Source: Pseudomonas congelans
GTDB taxonomy: Bacteria; Pseudomonadota; Gammaproteobacteria; Pseudomonadales; Pseudomonadaceae
Length of the DNA stretch: 64,000 bases
Assembly (NCBI RefSeq): GCF_900103225.1
Contig: NZ_FNJH01000011.1
Location: forward strand, 98,257-162,256
Reading direction: 5' to 3'
Shown here: in pieces, positions 41,820-50,890 of the stretch
How the letters are laid out: each line of letters starts with the position of its first letter
How positions within the stretch are numbered: position 1 is the stretch's first letter
The notes under the pieces: model-generated
Seen by the model: only the letters and a program-made list of their open reading frames with translations
Told to the model about the DNA's origin: nothing
The model's database searches: none
Made by a program: the position numbers and the translations under genes

Positions 41820-44768
41820 TCAGTTCGCGGTGGACGTCGCGTCGACATGGCGTGGCAAGGTCACCCTGATTCGGGTTCCACGCTGCTGCTCGGGATCGGC
41901 CGGGCTGTCGATGGTGATTTGTCCATAATGCTCTTCAACGATGGAATAGACCAGCGCCAGGCCAAGTCCGGTTCCCTCGCCAGGATCCTTGGTGGTGAAG
42001 AACGGCTCGAACAATCGGTCCATGATTGCCTTTGAAATCCCACTGCCTTCGTCTTCGACGATCAAGTCCACAGTGTGCTCGGATACTTCGCTTCTGACCC
42101 TGACTGCGCTGCCTGCCGGGGAGGCATCGCGGGCGTTGGAGAGCAGATTGATCAATACCTGCGCCAGCCGCTGCGGATCGCCGACAGCCCAGTGCTCGGG
42201 GTTGCACAGGTTGTAGAAGTGTACTTCGAAATTGCGCCGGTTCAGCGCCAGCAGACCAATAGCATCCTGAGCCACCACGGCCAGACAGACGGCTTCGTCG
42301 CTATGCTGATGGGCGCCTGCGTGGGCAAAGCTCATCAATGACTGGACGATGCGCGATACGCGTTTGGTCTGTTCGAGGATCTGGCTGCTGATTTCCTTGA
42401 GCTCGCCGTCTTCTTCACGTTCTTCGCGCAGGTTCTGGGCGAGGCAGGCAATGCCGGTGATCGGATTGCCGATCTCATGCGCCACCCCGGCGGCCAGTCG
42501 GCCGATACTGGCCAGGCGTTCCGAATGCACCAGCTTGTCTTCGAGCATCTGCGTGTCGGTCAGGTCTTCGACCAGCACCACCAGGCCGCTGTTGCCCGGC
42601 GCCAGGGGCTCGTTGATAGCCGCCTTGTGCAGATTGAGCCAGCGTGTCTGACCGTCCAGACCGAGTTTCTGCTTGTGCAAATGCTCATCGGGCAGGCTGG
42701 TAAAACCGGTCAGCAGGCCCTTCCACGGCTCGGCAATGGTTTCCAGCCGTGAACCGACCACGCGCTGGGCGACGATTCCGGTCAATTCTTCCATGGCCCT
42801 GTTCCACATCAGGATCTCCTGATCTTCGGCCAGCGAGCACACCCCCATCGGCAGTTCCTGAAGGGTCTGGCGGTGGTAGCGGCGCAGGGCATCGAGTTCC
42901 GCGGCAAGGCCGGTGAGGCGCGAGTGGTAATCCTCAAGCCGGCTTTCAATGAAATGTATGTCTTCGGTGACGTATTTTTCGCTGCCCGATTTGTACGGCA
43001 GGAAGGTTTCCACCATGTCCTGCGCAACGCTCGGGCCCATCAGCCCGGACAGGTTGGCCTCGATGCGGTCGCGCAGGCGGCGCAGGGCATAAGGACGGCG
43101 CTCGTCGAACGGCAGGTAGAGATCGCGCAGCGCTTGCTCGACCTCCTTCTGCGCGGCTTTCGCGCCCAGCGGCTTGGCCAGTTGGGTGGCGAACTCCTGC
43201 GGCGACACGGCGTGCAGTTCTCGGCGTTGCGGGCGGCGCACATTATCGACCGCGCAGGCCTCGGCGGCCCCGGCTTCTTCAGGGCTGGCATTGGTGAACA
43301 GCGATATCAGGGTGAACAGCAATACGTTGGCGGCGAGCGAGGCGATGGCTGCCATGTGCCAACTGGTGTCGTCCAGCACATAGATCATGTTCAGCCAGGG
43401 AATATAGAAGCCCTGCAGGTTGCCGATCAGCGGCAACAGCATGCTGACCGCCCAGACCGAAATGCCGGCCAGCAGCCCGGCAATGAAGCCGCGCCGGTTG
43501 GCGGTCGGCCAGTACAGCACCGACAGCACGCCCGGCAGGAATTGCAGGGTCGCAACGAAGGCGACGATACCCAGATTGGCCAGGTCCTGCTGAGCGCCGA
43601 GCATGAGGTAGAAGCCGTAACCCAGCGCGATGATCGCCACGATCAGTCCGCGTCGCGTCCACTTCAGCCAGCGATAGATATTGCCCTCGGCGGGTGGCTG
43701 ATAAAGCGGCAGCACCAGGTGATTGAGGGCCATGCCGGACAACGCCAGCGTGGTGACGATAATCAGACCGCTGGCCGCCGATAGCCCGCCGATGTAGGCG
43801 AGCAGGGCCAGGGACTTGCTGTTGGCGGCGATACCGATGCCGAGCGTGAAATATTCCGGACTGGTGGTGGCCCCCAGCTTTAGCCCTGCCCAGAGGATCA
43901 GCGGCACTGCCAGGCTGATCAACAGCAGAAACAGCGGCAGACCCCAGCTCGCGCTGACCAGCGAGCGCGGGTTGAGGTTTTCCGTGAAGGTCATGTGATA
44001 CATGTGCGGCATGACGATGGCCGAGGCGAAGAACACCAGCAGCAGCGTGCGCCACGGGCCTTCCTGCAAAGGTGTGTGCAGCGAGGCGAGAGCGGTCTGA
44101 TTCTGCAGCAGCCACAGTTCCAATTGTTGCGGGCCGTCGAACACCCCGTACAAGGCGTACAGCCCGACGCCGCCCAGAGCGATCAGCTTGATCAGCGATT
44201 CAAAGGCGATGGCAAATACCAGCCCTTCGTGTTTCTCGCGGGTCGCGATGTGCCGTGAACCAAAGAAAATCGTGAACAGCGTGATCAATGCGCAGAACGC
44301 CACTGCGACCCGATCCTGCACCGGCTCGCGGGTCAGAATGCCGATGGAGTCGGCGACCGCCTGAATCTGCAAGGCCAATAGTGGCAGCACGCCGATCAGC
44401 ATGAATACGGTGGTCAGCGCGCCGGCCCAGGTGCTGCGAAAACGAAAGGCGAACAGATCGGCCAGTGATGACAGCTGGTAGGTACGGGTAATTCTGAGGA
44501 TCGGGTAAAGCAGCACCGGCGCGAGGAGGAAGGCTCCGGACACCCCCAAATAACTGGACAGAAAGCCATAGCCATACTGATAGGCCAGGCCGACCGTGCC
44601 ATAGAACGCCCAGGCGCTGGCGTAGACGCCCAGTGACAGGGTGTAGGTCAGCGGATGACGAATGATCCAGCGCGGAATCAGACCATGTTCGCTGACCCAG
44701 GCTACACCGAACAGCACCAGCAGGTAGGCGGCACTGACCAGCAACATCTGCGTCAGACTAAAGCTCAT
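41820..44768 (-). CDS. cbrA: Sensor kinase CbrA with SLC5-type transporter domain
   Basis: A 982-residue hybrid of a sodium/solute symporter and a histidine kinase. The N-terminal half has about 13 membrane segments of the SLC5 family; then comes a STAC-like linker, a PAS region (AEDQEILMWNRAMEELTG), the phospho-acceptor His in GVAHEIGNPITGIACLAQN, and ATPase boxes VLINLLSNARDAS, VEDEGSGIS and GTGLGLALVYSIV. It is known to transport histidine and to sense carbon/nitrogen state. The start MSFSLTQMLL at 44768 has GAG 6 bases upstream and overlaps cbrX by 11 bases; an ATG two codons earlier is possible. Confidence 0.96.
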   Translation of the reverse strand: MSFSLTQMLLVSAAYLLVLFGVAWVSEHGLIPRWIIRHPLTYTLSLGVYASAWAFYGTVGLAYQYGYGFLSSYLGVSGAFLLAPVLLYPILRITRTYQLSSLADLFAFRFRSTWAGALTTVFMLIGVLPLLALQIQAVADSIGILTREPVQDRVAVAFCALITLFTIFFGSRHIATREKHEGLVFAIAFESLIKLIALGGVGLYALYGVFDGPQQLELWLLQNQTALASLHTPLQEGPWRTLLLVFFASAIVMPHMYHMTFTENLNPRSLVSASWGLPLFLLLISLAVPLILWAGLKLGATTSPEYFTLGIGIAANSKSLALLAYIGGLSAASGLIIVTTLALSGMALNHLVLPLYQPPAEGNIYRWLKWTRRGLIVAIIALGYGFYLMLGAQQDLANLGIVAFVATLQFLPGVLSVLYWPTANRRGFIAGLLAGISVWAVSMLLPLIGNLQGFYIPWLNMIYVLDDTSWHMAAIASLAANVLLFTLISLFTNASPEEAGAAEACAVDNVRRPQRRELHAVSPQEFATQLAKPLGAKAAQKEVEQALRDLYLPFDERRPYALRRLRDRIEANLSGLMGPSVAQDMVETFLPYKSGSEKYVTEDIHFIESRLEDYHSRLTGLAAELDALRRYHRQTLQELPMGVCSLAEDQEILMWNRAMEELTGIVAQRVVGSRLETIAEPWKGLLTGFTSLPDEHLHKQKLGLDGQTRWLNLHKAAINEPLAPGNSGLVVLVEDLTDTQMLEDKLVHSERLASIGRLAAGVAHEIGNPITGIACLAQNLREEREEDGELKEISSQILEQTKRVSRIVQSLMSFAHAGAHQHSDEAVCLAVVAQDAIGLLALNRRNFEVHFYNLCNPEHWAVGDPQRLAQVLINLLSNARDASPAGSAVRVRSEVSEHTVDLIVEDEGSGISKAIMDRLFEPFFTTKDPGEGTGLGLALVYSIVEEHYGQITIDSPADPEQQRGTRIRVTLPRHVDATSTAN

Positions 44769-44934
44769 CGGCATCTCGCTGGCTCTGCAGAATGAACGTC
44801 ACCACAATCAGGATCAGCCACAACATGTAAGGCCGATACCAGGCACCGGTGGCATCGATCCACCAGTCCATGATGGCTGGAGAGAACAGATAAATGCCGA
44901 CCACCAGAAGCAAAACCAACCGGTATATGTACAT
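44758..44934 (-). CDS. cbrX: Small membrane protein CbrX
   Basis: A 58-residue protein, read from ATG at 44934 with GGGAG upstream. It has two hydrophobic stretches (YRLVLLLVVGIYLFSPAIM and YMLWLILIVVTFILQSQR) separated by DWWIDATGAWYRP. It ends ...RDADEL, its stop overlapping the cbrA start by 11 bases, so the two are translationally coupled. A small gene called cbrX occupies this position in P. putida and affects CbrA expression. Other frames across this stretch do not give a membrane-protein pattern. Confidence 0.88.
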   Translation of the reverse strand: MYIYRLVLLLVVGIYLFSPAIMDWWIDATGAWYRPYMLWLILIVVTFILQSQRDADEL

Positions 44935-45032
44935 CTGGTCTCCCTGCGCTGGTAGATGAGGAGCGGCATGTTAACGGATGCCGGATAACCTGCAAGTATC
45001 CTTGCGTCGCAGTTTGCGGCGACCGCTCTGGA

Positions 45033-45920
45033 TCAGTCTATCCGGGCTTCCTCAATATTGCGCAGTCGAGGTATCAGGTCAGCGTTCCAGTGACGGATGC
45101 CCCAGGCAAGCACTTCCTGCGCAGTGCCATCGGTCATGTGTGCATCGAGCGGTTGGCCCAATGCTCGCAAGGCCCGCAGCAGCAGTGGCGTCGCCTGATC
45201 GGCCGGCAGCGGTGGCGAGCGATAGGACTTGCCCAGCTTGTGGCCATCCGGCTGGGTGATCAACGGTACATGCAGGTAGCGCGGTTGGGGCAGGCCCAGC
45301 AGTTCCTGCAGGTACAGCTGGCGGGGGGTCGAGTCGAGCAGGTCGGCACCGCGGACGATATCGGTGATGCCTTGCCAGGCGTCGTCAATGACCACGGCCA
45401 GTTGATAGGCATATAGCCCGTCGCGCCTGCGGATCACAAAGTCACCGCTTTCGCGCCCCAGGTGCATTTTGAAGGTGCCCTGAACCCGGTCTTCGAAGCG
45501 ATATTCCAGCTCCGGTACGCGAATGCGGATCGCGGCGTTGTCCGGCGAATGTCCTGCATTGCGGCAGAAACCCGGATAGACACCCTGAAAGTCTTCAAGC
45601 TGTTTGCGCGAGCAGGTGCAGGCGTAGGCCAGGCCATGATTGAACCAGCGCTGGAGGATCTCGGCGTAGGCGTCATGGCGCTCGCTTTGTCGCACCATCT
45701 GGCCGTCCCATTCAAAACCGTAGCGCTCAAGCGTCTCGAGAATCGCCGCCTGCGCGCCGGCCACTTCACGCGGCGGGTCGAGATCCTCCATGCGCAACAG
45801 CCACTGACCGTCTGCCGCGCGCGCATCGAGATACGAGGCGAGGGCTGCGATCAGCGAGCCAAAATGCAGGTAACCACTGGGAGTCGGCGCAAAGCGCCCG
45901 ATATAGGCCGGTTTTTTCAT
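45033..45920 (-). CDS. gluQ: Glutamyl-Q tRNA(Asp) synthetase
   Basis: A 295-residue truncated glutamyl-tRNA synthetase paralogue. It attaches glutamate to queuosine at the wobble base of tRNA-Asp rather than to a tRNA end. The HIGH-type motif is APTPSGYLHFGSL, the zinc site includes CTCSRKQLEDF...YPGFC, and the KMSKS counterpart is GHKLGKS. There is no anticodon-binding domain. The start MKKPAYIGRFAPT is at 45920; the frame extends 31 codons upstream into repeats. gluQ usually lies directly after dksA; here 0.9 kb of repeats separates them. Confidence 0.94.
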   Translation of the reverse strand: MKKPAYIGRFAPTPSGYLHFGSLIAALASYLDARAADGQWLLRMEDLDPPREVAGAQAAILETLERYGFEWDGQMVRQSERHDAYAEILQRWFNHGLAYACTCSRKQLEDFQGVYPGFCRNAGHSPDNAAIRIRVPELEYRFEDRVQGTFKMHLGRESGDFVIRRRDGLYAYQLAVVIDDAWQGITDIVRGADLLDSTPRQLYLQELLGLPQPRYLHVPLITQPDGHKLGKSYRSPPLPADQATPLLLRALRALGQPLDAHMTDGTAQEVLAWGIRHWNADLIPRLRNIEEARID

Positions 45921-45974
45921 GGGCGGGATGTTACGGGTGACGGGCTTGGGCGGGCAAGTGGAACGCAGAGGATA

Positions 45975-46161
45975 GAAAAGGTGACCTGAGCCGAACCCAA
46001 ATTCACCTGACATCGCAGAACCGCTATGTGACGCGGAGCGTCACGAACGGCATTCCCACGCGGAGCGTTGGAACGATAGTCAAAACAATCTCATGCCTTA
46101 CTCGCAGCCGCTGCCAGCGAAGCGCTTTTCGACCACAATGGCACTGACGACGCAGAGTGCG
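45975..46161. repeat. Direct repeat, copy 1 (187 bp)
   Basis: This block, starting GAAAAGGTGACCTGAG, matches 46362-46548 base for base over most of its length at a constant offset of 387. It holds ATGTGACGCGGAGCGTCACG and CCCACGCGGAGCGTTGGAAC, the same palindrome family as 17335-17444. Confidence 0.88.
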
Positions 46162-46187
46162 ACGTAAGTGACGGCTGAGTCCTGGCG

Positions 46188-46269
46188 CTGATCCGGGGGT
46201 AACTCGGCAAGGATGCCGAGTTAGCCGCACCGGGCCATGGATGGCCCGTTGCGGCGACCCCCGGATCAG
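46188..46269. repeat. Self-complementary three-way-junction sequence between the direct repeats
   Basis: An outer stem CTGATCCGGGGGT (46188-46200) / ACCCCCGGATCAG (46257-46269) is perfect over 13 bp. Inside are two hairpins: AACTCGGCA/TGCCGAGTT (46201-46222) and GCCGCA-C-CGGGCCAT / ATGGCCCG-T-TGCGGC (46224-46255). Together they fold into a cloverleaf-like cruciform. It is not a tRNA. The function is unknown; it may be a mobile repeat or structured RNA. Confidence 0.85.
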
Positions 46270-46361
46270 TGTCAAGACGAAGGAACCCGACGAAGTCGGG
46301 CCGGAAACGGAGCTTGGGGGTTTGCTTACTTTGGCCCCATCAAAGTAAGTCGCCGAGGGGC

Positions 46362-46548
46362 GAAAAGGTGACCTGAGTCGGACCTCAATCTACCTGACAT
46401 CGCAGAACCGCTATGTGACGCGAAGCGTCACGAACTGCATTCCCACGCGGAGCGTTGGAACGATAGTCAAAACAATCTCATGCCTCATCCGCAGCAGCTG
46501 CCAGCGCGGTGCTTTTAAACCGCGATGGCACTGACGATGCAGGTTGCG
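46362..46548. repeat. Direct repeat, copy 2 (187 bp)
   Basis: The second copy of the block at 45975. Differences are scattered substitutions (for example GACGCGAAGCGTC for GACGCGGAGCGTC), so the duplication is not recent or is still diverging. The stretch from here to dksA (46549-46772) has no gene I can support. Confidence 0.88.
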
Positions 46549-46772
46549 GTGAATCGCATGGTTCACGAATACAATGGTCCAGACGCCCCATTTTCAGGTG
46601 CTTTACTGGCCTCTTCGCGAGCAAGCGAAGCGTCGCCCGGCTCACTCCAACGGCCTTCGGCCAGAATCAAGAGCAGATTTGTGTATAACGATGAGCGCAG
46701 AGTGTGAAGAATGAGAGGTGTCCGAAGAGACATTTCCCTTGGCATGCGCTCCAGAGTGCTTTCAACAGGCAC

Positions 46773-46797
46773 AAAAAAAGACGCCGAAGCGTCTTTT
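46773..46797 (-). terminator. Terminator of dksA
   Basis: On the minus strand AAAAGACGC-TTCG-GCGTCTTTTTTTGT: nine pairs with a stable TTCG tetraloop and a T-run, 21 bases after the dksA stop. Confidence 0.93.
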
Positions 46798-46817
46798 CAG
46801 TCAAAGGCGGCCCCAGG

Positions 46818-47258
46818 TCATTTACCGACCTGTTTTTCCTTGATTTCTGCAAGGGTCTTGCAGTCGACGCACTGGTCTGCAGTCGGGCGTGCTTCAAGAC
46901 GGCGGATGCCGATCTCTACGCCGCAGGATTCGCACCAGCCATATTCTTCGTCCTTGATCAATTGCAGCGTCTTGTCGATCTTCTTGATCAGCTTGCGTTC
47001 GCGATCGCGGGCACGAAGTTCGAGGCTGAACTCTTCTTCCTGACTGGCACGGTCGGCCGGATCAGGGAAGTTGGCAGCTTCATCCTTCATATGGTCTACC
47101 GTTCGGTCGACCTCTTGCATCAAGTCCTGCTTCCACTTGTTCAGGATCTTGGTGAAGTGCGCGCGCATCGGCTCGCCCATGTACTCTTCACCCTTCGTTT
47201 GCACGTAGGGCTCAAAGCCGCTGATTAGATGGTTCTGTTGCTTTTCTGGGGTGGGCAT
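46818..47258 (-). CDS. dksA: RNA polymerase-binding transcription factor DksA
   Basis: A 146-residue DksA that enters the RNA polymerase secondary channel and, with ppGpp, adjusts rRNA and amino-acid promoters. A long coiled coil ends at the acidic tip DPADRASQEEE (D66, D69), and the zinc finger has C109, C112, C130 and C133. The start MPTPEKQQNHLISGFEPY is at 47258; the frame goes 6 codons further up. This is the zinc-bearing form. Its presence near an rRNA operon is a coincidence of the ancestral gene order. Confidence 0.95.
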   Translation of the reverse strand: MPTPEKQQNHLISGFEPYVQTKGEEYMGEPMRAHFTKILNKWKQDLMQEVDRTVDHMKDEAANFPDPADRASQEEEFSLELRARDRERKLIKKIDKTLQLIKDEEYGWCESCGVEIGIRRLEARPTADQCVDCKTLAEIKEKQVGK

Positions 47259-47607
47259 GTCTGGACCGCCTCTCACTCTTCTAATCTATTGCGCAGGATT
47301 GTTCCATCACCGACACCCGTCGGCCCTGCAGCTGCAAGCGGGCGAACTTACCAGATCAAATCGGAGTGCGCTACTCCCGGTTGTCGAGCATGACGACGCC
47401 GTCTTCCTATGGAGATGGCCATTTCGCATCTGCCCTGCATCTAAATGAACTCTAGTCGCTGCGCACCGTCGTAGCTTTCTTTTATTCAGCGTTTGGGGGC
47501 CAGGTTTTTCAGTCCGCAAACGCACCGTCGGGCGGGTGCTTGGGTAGAATCATGGCGTGCCGTGATGACAATCATGTTTTAACGCCCGCCCTCATAAAGG
47601 AATATCC
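47259..47607. other. Intergenic region between dksA and the aminotransferase gene
   Basis: This 349-bp stretch carries the divergent promoters. A TAGAAT box lies at about 47545. AGGA 6 bases before 47608 serves the rightward gene. I see no repeat or RNA gene. Confidence 0.5.
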
Positions 47608-48780
47608 ATGAGCCAGCCTTACAGTGCGCGCAGTCGCGCCATAGAACCTTTTCACGTCATGGCGCTGCTGGCGCGTGCCAATGAATTGCAGGCGGCGGGT
47701 CATGATGTGATTCACCTCGAAATCGGCGAGCCCGATTTCACGACTGCAGAGCCCATCATTAAGGCTGGCCAGGCGGCACTGGCAGACGGCAAGACGCGTT
47801 ACACCGCTGCGCGCGGTCTGCCGCAGCTTCGCGAGGCCATTTCCGGGTTTTACGCTCAGCGCTACGGCGTCAACATTGATCCTCAGCGAATTCTGGTCAC
47901 GCCGGGTGGTTCGGGTGCCTTGTTGCTGACCAGCAGTCTGCTGGTCGATCCGGGCAAGCACTGGTTGCTGGCCGACCCTGGCTATCCGTGCAATCGACAC
48001 TTTTTGCGTCTGATAGAAGGTGAGGCGCAACTGGTGCCGGTCGGTCCGCAACAGCGCTATCAGTTGACCCCCGAACTGGTGGCCACGCACTGGAACCAGA
48101 ACAGTGTCGGCGCTCTGGTGGCATCCCCCGCCAACCCGACCGGCACTCTATTGAGTCGTGAAGAACTGGCAGCCTTGTCTCAGACACTGAAAGTCCGCAA
48201 TGGCCATCTGGTGGTGGACGAGATCTATCACGGCCTGACCTACGGCGTGGACGCCAGCAGTGTGCTGGAAGTGGACAACGACGCTTTCGTCCTTAACAGT
48301 TTTTCAAAGTATTTCGGCATGACCGGGTGGCGTCTTGGTTGGCTGGTCGCGCCACAGGATGCGGTGGCCGATCTGGAAAAGCTGGCCCAGAACCTGTACA
48401 TCAGCGCGCCGAGCATGGCGCAATACGCCGCGCTCGCCTGCTTTGAGCCGCAGACACTGGCCATACTCGAGCAACGGCGCGCCGAGTTCGGCCGCCGCCG
48501 GGACTTTCTGCTGCCAGCGCTGCGCGAACTGGGGTTCGGTATCGCCGTCGAGCCGGAAGGGGCCTTTTATCTGTATGCCGATATCTCCGCGTTTGGCGGC
48601 GATGCCTTTGCCTTTTGCCAACACTTTCTGGAAACCGAGCACGTCGCCTTTACACCGGGGCTGGACTTTGGCCGTTTTCAGGCCGGGCACCACGTGCGCT
48701 TTGCCTACACGCAAAGCCTGCCGCGCCTTGAACAGGCGGTCGAACGAATCGCTCGCGGTCTGCGTAGCTGGGGCGTCTGA
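47608..48780 (+). CDS. PLP-dependent class I/II aminotransferase
   Basis: A 390-residue fold-type I aminotransferase. Landmarks: HLEIGEPDFTTAEPI, TPGGSGALLLTSSLLVDP, SPANPTGTLLSREEL (PLP-phosphate and Asn), VDEIYHGLTYG and the Lys of NSFSKYFGMTGWRLGW that holds PLP. It belongs to the aspartate-aminotransferase-like group common in pseudomonads next to dksA. The substrate cannot be told from the sequence. Its stop overlaps the sfsA start (TGATG), so the two are coupled. Confidence 0.92.
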   Translation: MSQPYSARSRAIEPFHVMALLARANELQAAGHDVIHLEIGEPDFTTAEPIIKAGQAALADGKTRYTAARGLPQLREAISGFYAQRYGVNIDPQRILVTPGGSGALLLTSSLLVDPGKHWLLADPGYPCNRHFLRLIEGEAQLVPVGPQQRYQLTPELVATHWNQNSVGALVASPANPTGTLLSREELAALSQTLKVRNGHLVVDEIYHGLTYGVDASSVLEVDNDAFVLNSFSKYFGMTGWRLGWLVAPQDAVADLEKLAQNLYISAPSMAQYAALACFEPQTLAILEQRRAEFGRRRDFLLPALRELGFGIAVEPEGAFYLYADISAFGGDAFAFCQHFLETEHVAFTPGLDFGRFQAGHHVRFAYTQSLPRLEQAVERIARGLRSWGV

Positions 48781-49493
48781 TGCGTTTTTCTCCGCAGCTT
48801 GAACAGGGTCGTCTGCTGGTACGTTACAAGCGCTTTCTAGCTGATATCGAAACCGATAGCGGTGAGTTGCTGACCATTCACTGTCCTAACACCGGCTCGA
48901 TGCTCAACTGCATGATGCCCGGCGGGCGCGTGTGGTTCAGTCGCTCGAATGACCCCAAGCGCAAACTGCCGGGGACCTGGGAGATTAGCGAAACCCCGCA
49001 GGGGCGCCTGGCCTGCATCAATACCGGACGGGCCAATACGCTGGTTGAAGAGGCCCTGCGTGCCGGTGTCATCAGCGAACTGACGGGGTTCACGGCGCTC
49101 AAGCGCGAGGTGGCCTATGGACAGGAAAAAAGCCGTGTGGACTTTCGTCTGGAGTATCCGGATGGCTACCTGTACCTGGAAGTGAAAAGTGTCACGCTGG
49201 GATTCGATGGCTCCAGCGTGGCGGCATTCCCCGATGCCGTTACCCAGCGTGGCGCGCGGCACTTGCGCGAACTGGCGACGCTGGCACGCGAGGGTGTGCG
49301 CGCCGTGCTGTTGTATTGCGTCAATCTCAGCGGTATCGACGCTGTGCGGCCTGCGCAGGAGATCGATCCTGCCTACGCAGCGGCGTTGCGTGAAGCCATT
49401 GCTGCCGGTGTGCAAATTCTCGCCTACGGTGCGCAACTGACGTCGGAAGAGATTTTTATCGACCGGCGCCTGCAAGTGCACGGACTGGATTGA
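48780..49493 (+). CDS. sfsA: SfsA (sugar fermentation stimulation protein homologue)
   Basis: A 237-residue SfsA protein: an OB-like N-domain (FSPQLEQGRLLVRYKRFLAD, HCPNTGSMLNCMMPG) and a nuclease-like core with FRLEYPDGYLYLEVKSVTL, similar to PD-(D/E)xK enzymes, ending in LYCVNLSGIDAVRPAQEID. Known for binding DNA and for affecting maltose genes in E. coli, but its true activity is unsettled. It is coupled to the aminotransferase gene upstream and convergent with the Rieske gene. Confidence 0.94.
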   Translation: MRFSPQLEQGRLLVRYKRFLADIETDSGELLTIHCPNTGSMLNCMMPGGRVWFSRSNDPKRKLPGTWEISETPQGRLACINTGRANTLVEEALRAGVISELTGFTALKREVAYGQEKSRVDFRLEYPDGYLYLEVKSVTLGFDGSSVAAFPDAVTQRGARHLRELATLAREGVRAVLLYCVNLSGIDAVRPAQEIDPAYAAALREAIAAGVQILAYGAQLTSEEIFIDRRLQVHGLD

Positions 49494-49516
49494 GGTATCT
49501 GGCTACAGGCGGCGGT

Positions 49517-49855
49517 TCAGACTCCGTCTGCATCCCGATGCAGCGACACCCAGATGCCCTCGGCGTCTTCACGGCTTTTGATGACGGTCAAGGACTGGCC
49601 TTCGCAAGGCCCGGCCACGCATTCGCCGTTCTCGATCAGGAACAACGCGCCATGCGTAGCGCACTGGATCAGGCTTGCACTGCTGTCCAGAAATTGATCG
49701 GGTTGCCATTCCAAGGGAACGCCGCGATGCGGGCAGCGGTTTTTGTAGACGAACACCTCGCCCTGGCGGCGCACGGCGAACAGTGCGTGTTCGCCCAGCT
49801 CGAAGCCTTTGCTGTGGGCTTCGGGCACTTGGCTTGACGAGCAAAGAAATATCAA
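49517..49855 (-). CDS. Rieske [2Fe-2S] ferredoxin-like protein
   Basis: A 112-residue single-domain Rieske protein. The iron-sulfur ligands are C41-P-H43 (RCPHRGVPLEW) and C65-x2-H68 (CATHGALF), matching CxH...CxxH. No signal peptide or membrane segment is present. The start is TTG at 49855, giving MIFLCSSSQVPEAH; AGGAGG lies 4 bases before it, while the upstream ATG at 49873 has no such site and would put the SD inside the gene. Electron partner unknown. Confidence 0.88.
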   Translation of the reverse strand: MIFLCSSSQVPEAHSKGFELGEHALFAVRRQGEVFVYKNRCPHRGVPLEWQPDQFLDSSASLIQCATHGALFLIENGECVAGPCEGQSLTVIKSREDAEGIWVSLHRDADGV

Positions 49856-50080
49856 AAAGCCTCCTTGGGCCATTCTTCGTGAACCCGTTTTCGGGTCGAT
49901 GCCTGATCGGACAAGTCTGGCATCTTCTTCGGATTGATGCGCTGAGTTACGTTGAAGTTATTACAGGCTGCGTCGGTTCTTTCCTGTCTTTTTGTAGCCT
50001 TCGTCTCTAAGCACACTACTCGCGGCTGCAAGCCGTGCAGCCGTATATCGTCCGCTGATGTTTTGCAGAGCGGAAACACT

Positions 50081-50866
50081 ATGAAAGATATGACAGCAGA
50101 TGATGAGCGGCTGGCACGTCAGGTCATCGGGCTGCTTGAGCTGTTCGCCCTCAATACAGACGACACGGAGCGGCGCATTGTCGGCATCTGTCGGCGTGCA
50201 TGCACGCCTGTGGGGCCGGTTGCAGCGGTCAGCGTCCAGCAACGTTTCGTGTGTCTGGCGCGCACCACGCTGGATCGCATACAGGCTCGTCACATCAAGG
50301 TCGTCGCCGTGGTCAATTTCCCTCATGGCAGCAGCAATGTTCAGTCAGTCATCGCGCAGGTACGCGCTGCGCTGATGTCCGGCGCGGACGAGATCGACGT
50401 CGTCTATCCCTTTCGCGCGCTGCTTGGCGGAGATCGGCAGTCCGGTCTTGCGATGATCTCGGCGTGCTCTGCCTTGTGCGCGGGGCATGTCAGGCTTACA
50501 GCGACACTTGAAACCGGTGACTTGCGTGACTCGCAGATGATCCTCGACGCTTGTCGCGATGCGATTGTTTCGGGCGCCGACTTCATCAAGACCAGCACGG
50601 GGAAGGCCGCCACTCATGTCACGCCGCAGGCTGCGCGGGTCATGCTGGAGTCCATTGCGGACGTAGGCGGGCAAGTGGGACTGAAGGTTGCAGGCGGGAT
50701 CCGTACGTTCGACGAGGCACGTATTTACATGGCATTGGTCCGCGCGCGATTTGGTCTGCAATGGATCAACGCCGGGCGCCTACGGCTGGGGGGATCGAGC
50801 TTGCTGGACGACTTGCTGGCAAGGCTCGGCCTGCTCGAATCGCATGGCGGCGGCGATGGCTTTTGA
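50081..50866 (+). CDS. deoC: Deoxyribose-phosphate aldolase
   Basis: A 261-residue DeoC that splits deoxyribose 5-phosphate into glyceraldehyde 3-phosphate and acetaldehyde. Schiff-base Lys lies in GADFIKTSTGKA; the second Lys is in VGLKVAGGIRT; VVNFPHGSSN and DEIDVVYPFRALLGG match the family. It has no other deo genes beside it and is not in the ancestral order as I remember it, so it may be an insertion here. The ATG at 50081 is used because it gives the normal length; the frame extends 43 codons upstream without similarity. Confidence 0.9.
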   Translation: MKDMTADDERLARQVIGLLELFALNTDDTERRIVGICRRACTPVGPVAAVSVQQRFVCLARTTLDRIQARHIKVVAVVNFPHGSSNVQSVIAQVRAALMSGADEIDVVYPFRALLGGDRQSGLAMISACSALCAGHVRLTATLETGDLRDSQMILDACRDAIVSGADFIKTSTGKAATHVTPQAARVMLESIADVGGQVGLKVAGGIRTFDEARIYMALVRARFGLQWINAGRLRLGGSSLLDDLLARLGLLESHGGGDGF

Positions 50867-50890
50867 ATGATCGGTAGCTTTGCGCCGGGC

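Noticed and set aside
44765..44995. 76-codon frame upstream of cbrA
   Set aside because: It overlaps the better-supported cbrX in another frame, has no ribosome site and no membrane pattern.
46188..46269. tRNA-like gene
   Set aside because: It folds like a cloverleaf, but has a 13-bp outer stem, no T-loop or anticodon arm of proper size and no CCA end.
46525..46707. 60-codon frame near the dksA repeats
   Set aside because: It begins in repeat copy 2, codes for low-complexity residues and has no homology pattern I recognise.
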